Source: an uncultured Eubacteriales bacterium (GTDB taxonomy: Bacteria > Bacillota > Clostridia > Christensenellales > CAG-138). From it: DNA of 53,261 nucleotides. Under the pieces are notes generated by a model that worked only from the letters and a program-made list of their open reading frames with translations, was not told the DNA's origin and searched no databases. Below, piece by piece: positions 48,697 through 53,261 of the stretch (positions are counted from its first letter, which is position 1; every line of letters starts with the position of its first letter). The translations under genes and the position numbers were made by a program. The stretch spans positions 1 to 53,261 of the forward strand of contig CADCMN010000004.1 of NCBI GenBank assembly GCA_902802575.1, in the 5' to 3' direction.

Positions 48697-49668
48697 CTAT
48701 ATCTCCTGTTGTAATAAGGTAAGGATATCCGCGCCGTGAGAGACCGTGGTCAGGGCGTGCGACAGGGCGTTTGGAGCGAAACGGCAGCCGGTGAGGGCGG
48801 TTTGCAGGGCGGGCGGGAAGGAATAGTCCATATCGTCCGAAAAAACGGCGGCCCGGCGGATAAAGCCCTCGTTTACCTGAAGCTGGATCTCCACGCCGCC
48901 CCAGGGGAAGCGCCCCTCCACCCGGCAGGTGAAGGGCAACTTCTGACCGAAGCGCCAGGCCCAGCTCGAATAGGTCTCCCGGAGCGCCGCTACCCGCCGT
49001 TTGTCCGCCTCGGTGAAGACCCGGGGCGTGCTCTTGAGCCCGTATACTTCTTCAAAGGCCGCCGCCAGAGCCGTTTTCAGCCCGTCGACGGTGATGTTCG
49101 GACACAGCTCCTTCAGGTTCACCACCCGGGAGCGGACCGATGGTACGCCCTTTGCTTCCAGCTTCGCCTTGGAAGGGGTGAGGTATCGGGCGAGCCTTGC
49201 CCCGTCCACGTCCACCAGGAGGGTCCCGTGGTGGTAGGACCGAGGGCCGTTGTGGTAGAAGGCGTTGCCGGAGAACTTGCGGCCGTCGGCGGTGAGGTCG
49301 TTCCGGCCGGACAGCTCCGCCGGGATGCCGAGGCTCCGGCAGGCAGTCATAAGGACCCGCTGCTGCTTCTGTAAATCGTAATCCCCGGTAGGGACCAGGA
49401 AGGTGAAATTCAGGTTCCCCAAATCGTGGAACACGGCCCCGCCCCCGGAGAGCCGGCGGGCCAGGCGCCCCCCTTCCTCCTCCAGAAGGGATACCCGGCA
49501 CTCGGCCCAGGGGTTCTGGTTCTTGCCGATCACCACGGTGTTCTCATTCTGCCACAGGTACAAAAGGCAGCACCCGCCGGCCGCTGTCTCCAGCAGGTGC
49601 TGCTCCATAGCCAGGTTGAGAAAGGGATCGAAGGATCCGCTTTCGTAGGTGGCCAGCCGATCGATCAT
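48697..49668 (-). CDS. lplA: Lipoate-protein ligase A
   Basis: The product has 323 residues. The catalytic region holds RRLSGGGAVFHDLGNLNFTF (about 71-90, the lipoyl-AMP site) and the conserved lysine in DLTADGRKFSGNAF (about 124-137). The C-terminal lipoate-protein ligase domain (about 240-323) is present. It attaches free lipoate to GcvH. Its position inside the glycine cleavage operon, overlapping gcvPB by 4 nt, fits that role. Confidence 0.95.
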   Translation of the reverse strand: MIDRLATYESGSFDPFLNLAMEQHLLETAAGGCCLLYLWQNENTVVIGKNQNPWAECRVSLLEEEGGRLARRLSGGGAVFHDLGNLNFTFLVPTGDYDLQKQQRVLMTACRSLGIPAELSGRNDLTADGRKFSGNAFYHNGPRSYHHGTLLVDVDGARLARYLTPSKAKLEAKGVPSVRSRVVNLKELCPNITVDGLKTALAAAFEEVYGLKSTPRVFTEADKRRVAALRETYSSWAWRFGQKLPFTCRVEGRFPWGGVEIQLQVNEGFIRRAAVFSDDMDYSFPPALQTALTGCRFAPNALSHALTTVSHGADILTLLQQEI

Positions 49669-51068
49669 GCCTTGGTGTAGCGGACGATGGGATTCCGGGC
49701 CGCCTTCACTTCATCGGGCCGACCGATCTGGGCGTTGTGAGGCGCGGCGTGCATGAACGCCGGGTCCTTGTAGCCCAGCTCGTAGAGGGCGCGGAACACC
49801 TCCGCCGCCCAGTCCAGCGTCTCCTTGCTCTCCGTCTCCGTGGGCTCCAGCATGAGGGCCTCGTGGACGATGAGGGGGAAGTACATCGTGGGCGGATGCA
49901 TGCCGTAGTCGATGAGGGACTTGGCCACGTCGAGAGCGGACACGCCCGTGGCCTTCTTGAATTCGCTAAGATCCAGCACGAACTCGTGCATGCAGATCCG
50001 ATCGAAGGCGGGGGTGAAGGTGCCTTTGATGCGCTGCATCAGGTAGTTGGCGTTGAGGACTGCGTTCTTCGCCGCCTCGGGCACACCCTCCCGACCCAGG
50101 GTCAAGAGGTACGCCAGGGCCCGGACCACAACCAGGAAGTTGCCCCGGAAGCCCCTCACCTGGATATGGCCCGGCTCCTCCATAAGGGCGGAATGGGGCA
50201 GGAACGGGGCCAGGAACGCTTTGCAGCCCACCGCGCCGGCGCCGGGACCGCCGCCGCCGTGAGGGGTGGCGAAGGTCTTGTGCAGGTTCAGGTGCACGCA
50301 GTCGAAGCCCATGTCGCCGGGCCGGACCACGCCCATGACCGCGTTCAGGTTGGCGCCGTCGTAGTAGCAGAGGCCGCCGGCCTCGTGGACCAGGCGCGTG
50401 ATCTCCAGGATGTTCTCGTCGAAGATGCCCACGGTGTTGGGGTTGGTGAGCATGAGGCCCGCCGTATCGGGGCCCAGGACGCTCTTCAAAGCCTCCAGAT
50501 CCACGCAGCCGTCGGGAGCCGAGGGGATGTTGACCACCTGGTAGCCGCACATGGCCGCCGTGGCGGGGTTGGTGCCGTGAGCGGAGTCGGGGACGATGAT
50601 CTTGGTCCGATTTTTATCGTTCCGGGAATCGTGGTACTGCTTGATGAGCAGGACGCCGGTGAACTCGCCGTGGGCGCCGGCCGCGGGCTGGAAGGTCATG
50701 TCCGCCATGCCGGTGATCTCGCAGAGGTACTTCCTGGCGGTCTCGATGACCTCCTCGCAGCCGGCCACCGCGGTCTTGGGGGCCAGGGGGTGGACGGAGG
50801 TGAAGCCGGGCAGGGACGCCATCTCCTCGTCGACGCGGGGATTGTACTTCATGGTGCAGGACCCAAGGGGATAGAACCCGCAGTTCACGCCGTGAACGTG
50901 CTGGTTGAGCTCCGTGTAGTGACGGCTCACGTCTACCTCACTCATCTCGGGCAGCAGGGGGGCAACCTCCCGCTTCAGCTCAGCGGGCAGCTCCGCCTTG
51001 GGCACGTCGCAGGCGGGCAAAATGGCGCAGCGGCGGCCGGGCACGCTCTTTTCAAAGATCAGCTTCAT
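49665..51068 (-). CDS. gcvPB: Glycine dehydrogenase (decarboxylating) subunit 2
   Basis: The product has 467 residues, normal for the split P-protein B subunit. It contains the PLP lysine in HLNLHKTFATPHGGGGPG, HGTNPATAAMCGY and the SCTMKYNPRVDEEM region. With GcvPA it decarboxylates glycine and passes the aminomethyl group to lipoyl-GcvH. The start overlaps the stop of gcvPA by 4 nt. GcvPB appears intact although its partner gene is broken. Confidence 0.96.
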   Translation of the reverse strand: MKLIFEKSVPGRRCAILPACDVPKAELPAELKREVAPLLPEMSEVDVSRHYTELNQHVHGVNCGFYPLGSCTMKYNPRVDEEMASLPGFTSVHPLAPKTAVAGCEEVIETARKYLCEITGMADMTFQPAAGAHGEFTGVLLIKQYHDSRNDKNRTKIIVPDSAHGTNPATAAMCGYQVVNIPSAPDGCVDLEALKSVLGPDTAGLMLTNPNTVGIFDENILEITRLVHEAGGLCYYDGANLNAVMGVVRPGDMGFDCVHLNLHKTFATPHGGGGPGAGAVGCKAFLAPFLPHSALMEEPGHIQVRGFRGNFLVVVRALAYLLTLGREGVPEAAKNAVLNANYLMQRIKGTFTPAFDRICMHEFVLDLSEFKKATGVSALDVAKSLIDYGMHPPTMYFPLIVHEALMLEPTETESKETLDWAAEVFRALYELGYKDPAFMHAAPHNAQIGRPDEVKAARNPIVRYTKA

Positions 51069-52349
51069 GCGAGCACCCCCTTCACGATGGCGACGACCTC
51101 ATCCAGGGTCGCTTTCGATACCTTTTCCGTGGCGCACCACAGCACGCCGCCCTCATAGGGCAGGCCGCCCAGGATGTTCTTCTCGTCCAATGCGGCCAAT
51201 ATCTCGTCCGCCTTGGGCATATCCAGCAGGAACTCGTGGAAGAAGGGTCCTTCATAGCGGAGCTTCACGCCGGGGAGCTGCAAGAGCTCCCGGCAGAGAT
51301 AATGGGCCTTGGCCATGGTGCCTTCCGCCACCTCCTTCAACCCTTCGGGCCCCATGGCGGCTAGGTATACCCCGGCGGTCAAGGCGCAGAGCGCCTCGTT
51401 GGAGCAGATGTTGCTGCCGGCCTTCTCCCGGCGGATGTGCTGCTCCCGGGCCTGAAGGGACAGGACGTAGGCCCGGTTCCCCTTGTCGTCCGTGGTCTCA
51501 CCCACGATGCGGCCGGGAAGCTTGCGCATATGCTTGGTGGTGGTGGCCATAAAGCCCAGGTACGGGCCGCCGTAGCCCAGGGGGAGCCCCAGGGGCTGGC
51601 CTTCGCCCACGGCGATGTCCGCGCCCATATCCCGGGGGGTCTTCATGATCCCGAGAGCGATGGGGTTCACGCCCAGGATATAGAGGGCGCCCGCCTCATG
51701 GACGGGGGCGGCCATGGCCTCGGCGTCCTCGAAGAGGCCGTAGAAGTTGGGCTGCTGCACGTAGACGGCGGAGACCTCAGCGGTCAGCATGGCCTTCAGG
51801 GCCTCCATGTCCGTTTTGCCGTCCTTCACGGGGATGACCTTCACCTCGTCATTAGTGCCGTAGCAATAGGTGCGGACCGTGTTGATCACGTCGGGATGGG
51901 CTGCGCCGGAGATCAGCGTCACGCGGCGCTTCCGATCCCGGGCCATGGCGCAGGCCTCGGCGGCGGCGGTGGCGCCGTCGTAGACGGAGGCGTTGGACAC
52001 GTCCATGCCCGTGAGCTCGCAGATCTCGGTCTGGTACTCGAAGATGGATTGCAGGACGCCCTGGCTCATCTCGGCCTGGTAGGGCGTGTAGGCGGTCAGG
52101 AACTCCTCCTTGGCGGGGATGTACTTGACGATGGCCCCGAAGGATGGCGTCATAGACCTTGTTTTTGCGGGCCATGGTATTCAGGGCCCGGCTCACCTCC
52201 AGCTCGCTCTGGCCTTCGGGCAGATCCAGGGGACGATCCAGGTACATGCTCTCCGGCACGTCCCGATACAGCTCCCGAAAGTCCTTGAGCCCGATGGCAT
52301 TCAGCATCTCCTGCCGCTGTTCCCGGGTGGAAGGAACATAGCTGCCCAT
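51065..52349 (-). pseudogene. gcvPA: Glycine dehydrogenase subunit 1, internal deletion and frameshift
   Basis: The first part (from ATG 52349: MGSYVPSTREQRQEML to MARKNKVYDAILRG) and the second part (AIVKYIPAKEEFLTAYTPYQ to the end at 51065) are both clear GcvPA, but in different frames. Between ILRG and AIVKY (about 52136-52144) the conserved segment AGAYXHYIP is missing. The DNA fits a loss of about 29 bp, which removes nine residues and shifts the frame. This is not a homopolymer error. The second part (362 codons) opens at ATG 52153 without a ribosome site. As read, the P1 subunit is not functional. GGAGG precedes ATG 52349. Confidence 0.88.
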
Positions 52350-52352
52350 TCC

Positions 52353-52730
52353 TTATGCCTCCGTGGCGCAGTGGGCTTCGTAGGCGGCGGCGTCCAACAG
52401 CTCCTCGGTGTCGGTGACGTTGTCCACCTTGATGATCCAGGCGCCGAAGGGGTCGTTGTTCAGCTCTTCGGGGGCGTCCAGCAGCGCCTCGTTGATCTCG
52501 CACACGGTGCCGGTCACGGGGCTCATGAGGTCGGACACGGCCTTGACGGACTCCACGTCGCCGAAGGCTTCGCCCGCGGTCACCTCGTCGCCCACCTGGG
52601 GCAGGTTCACGAATACCAGGTCGCCCAGAGCGTCCTGGGCAAAGTCGGAGATGCCGATGACGGCCACGTCGCCGTCCATGCGGACCCACTCATGGGACTT
52701 GGAGTACTTCACGTCGGGATTGAAAGTCAT
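52353..52730 (-). CDS. gcvH: Glycine cleavage system H protein
   Basis: The product has 125 residues, the normal size. The lipoyl lysine lies in [10 protein letters not shown] (Lys64), with the family's [12 protein letters not shown] and SPVTGTV around it. It carries the aminomethyl group between the P, T and L proteins. AGGAGG lies 9 nt before ATG 52730. It starts 24 nt after the SHMT gene and ends 3 nt before gcvPA. Confidence 0.97.
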   Translation of the reverse strand: MTFNPDVKYSKSHEWVRMDGDVAVIGISDFAQDALGDLVFVNLPQVGDEVTAGEAFGDVESVKAVSDLMSPVTGTVCEINEALLDAPEELNNDPFGAWIIKVDNVTDTEELLDAAAYEAHCATEA

Positions 52731-52754
52731 GTTTGTATCCTCCTAAATTGATTT

Positions 52755-53261
52755 TTATTTCTGAATAAGGGTGGACAGTTTGCCCAGCGCCGTTTCAAAC
52801 TCGGCGTCGGTGAAGCAGTATTGCATGTCAAGGTGCTCGCTCCTGAGGGCCGCGACCTCCGCCTTGATGTCCTTGTTCCGCAGGATGCAGTCTGCCATGA
52901 GCTCGGCCAGTTTGTCGAACTCGGCGTCGCCGAAGCCGAAGCGGGTCATCTCGCTCATGCCCATGCGCAAGGCGCCGGAGGCGGTGAAGCCCTCCTCATC
53001 GGGGGTGGCCTGGTAGTTGACGATGATGTTGTTCCTCTCCAGCCGCTCCGCGATCTCGGGGCCTTCGCCGTAGCCCACGCCCACGATGACCTGGTGGGTC
53101 TCAGTGTAGTCGATGGCAGGGTCGCCCTTCACATCCAGACCCTGAGCCTTCAGGGCCTTGGCAAAGTGCTTGGCGTTGTGGATGATGGCCGCCTGGTAGG
53201 CGTCCTTGTACTGGTTCATCTCGTAGGCCGCCATGAGGAAGCCCAGCTGGGTGCCCAGATG
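52755..53261 (-). CDS. glyA: Serine hydroxymethyltransferase family protein, C-terminal part (partial)
   Basis: 168 residues are visible and the gene continues past the right edge. Features of the C-terminal domain are seen: HLGTQLGFLMAAYEMNQYK, THQVIVGVG, ERNNIIVNYQATP, then ASGALRMGMSEMTRFGF (the Arg of the TSGIRxG-type motif). The enzyme converts serine and tetrahydrofolate to glycine and methylene-tetrahydrofolate, which links it to the glycine cleavage genes that follow. The similarity to canonical GlyA is moderate, so a specialised paralogue is possible. Confidence 0.85.
   Translation of the reverse strand, partial: HLGTQLGFLMAAYEMNQYKDAYQAAIIHNAKHFAKALKAQGLDVKGDPAIDYTETHQVIVGVGYGEGPEIAERLERNNIIVNYQATPDEEGFTASGALRMGMSEMTRFGFGDAEFDKLAELMADCILRNKDIKAEVAALRSEHLDMQYCFTDAEFETALGKLSTLIQK

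Noticed and set aside
51065..52153. Separate functional short GcvPA starting at 52153
   Set aside because: That ATG has no ribosome site, and conserved N-terminal sequence is present upstream in another frame, so it is the broken 3' part.
1..53261. tRNA, rRNA, transposase, integrase or phage genes
   Set aside because: None was recognised in the gene-free stretches or among the open frames; the only mobile-like features are short repeats and the AT-rich islet.

Overview
The window is high-GC chromosomal DNA from a Gram-positive bacterium of the class Clostridia, probably a gut- or rumen-type lineage such as Oscillospirales or Christensenellales. The evidence is a split glycine decarboxylase (GcvPA/GcvPB), a TPP-riboswitch-controlled ThiT, a LytTR/DUF3021 pair, strong AGGAGG-type ribosome sites, Bacillota-type promoters (TTGACA-17-TATAAT), and many envelope proteins with Thr-Pro-rich linkers. 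The exact genus cannot be read from the sequence. No tRNA, rRNA, CRISPR array, transposase or phage gene was recognised.

Layout. 0-7.8 kb: partial methyltransferase, YitT-type membrane protein, a repeat-rich gap, Nudix-GNAT pair, TldD/PmbA peptidase pair, and a MerR-YbjQ-YhfC operon with an autoregulated 19-bp-spacer promoter. 7.8-14.3 kb (minus strand): a repeat-rich NlpC/P60 wall hydrolase, a 541-residue unknown behind a broken mscS, and a PepV-type dipeptidase. 14.4-19.2 kb: PAP2, tandem GNAT (frameshifted end), deoD, YugP-type protease, asnS. 19.1-20.6 kb: an AT-rich islet with two small membrane proteins, a ribbon-helix-helix-like protein and an XRE regulator. 20.7-24 kb: DUF368 (PopT-type) transporter, TPP riboswitch plus a ThiT with a large extra N-terminal domain, and a LytTR/DUF3021 pair. 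24-34 kb: a catalytically dead NlpC/P60 lipoprotein with a CAT-like acetyltransferase and an unknown anchored protein, HtrA, NptA, HAD, PlsC, FtsH, YqeC. 34-44 kb: SPFH/zinc-ribbon plus TIM44-like pair, phosphodiester glycosidase, LRR protein, a second PAP2, YczE-type protein, a small EF-hand-like protein followed by an array of mini-palindromes, and an ECF sigma factor fused to a C-terminal domain. 44-53 kb: a PAS-CPBP fusion, Lrp plus aminotransferase, and the glycine cleavage operon (glyA-gcvH-gcvPA-gcvPB-lplA-lpd), in which gcvPA is broken.

How the genes work together. Much of the window serves the envelope: wall hydrolases, undecaprenyl-phosphate or lipid phosphatases, PopT, HtrA, FtsH, an SPFH scaffold and mechanosensing. 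The strongest regulatory observation is that two distant promoters, one before the LytTR/DUF3021 pair and one before mscS, share the same paired operator (ACCGNNNNN-type repeats 21 bp apart, start to start) at the same distance from the -35 box. This points to a small LytTR regulon that joins an autoregulated membrane sensor to a mechanosensitive-channel operon. Possible WalR-type boxes lie upstream of both NlpC/P60 genes.

Several genes look damaged: mscS (amber codon 3 plus a frameshift in a G run), the tandem GNAT (1-nt frameshift near its end) and gcvPA (about 29 bp missing, including a conserved motif). Two homopolymer indels could be sequencing errors. The gcvPA deletion and the mscS nonsense codon are harder to explain that way.
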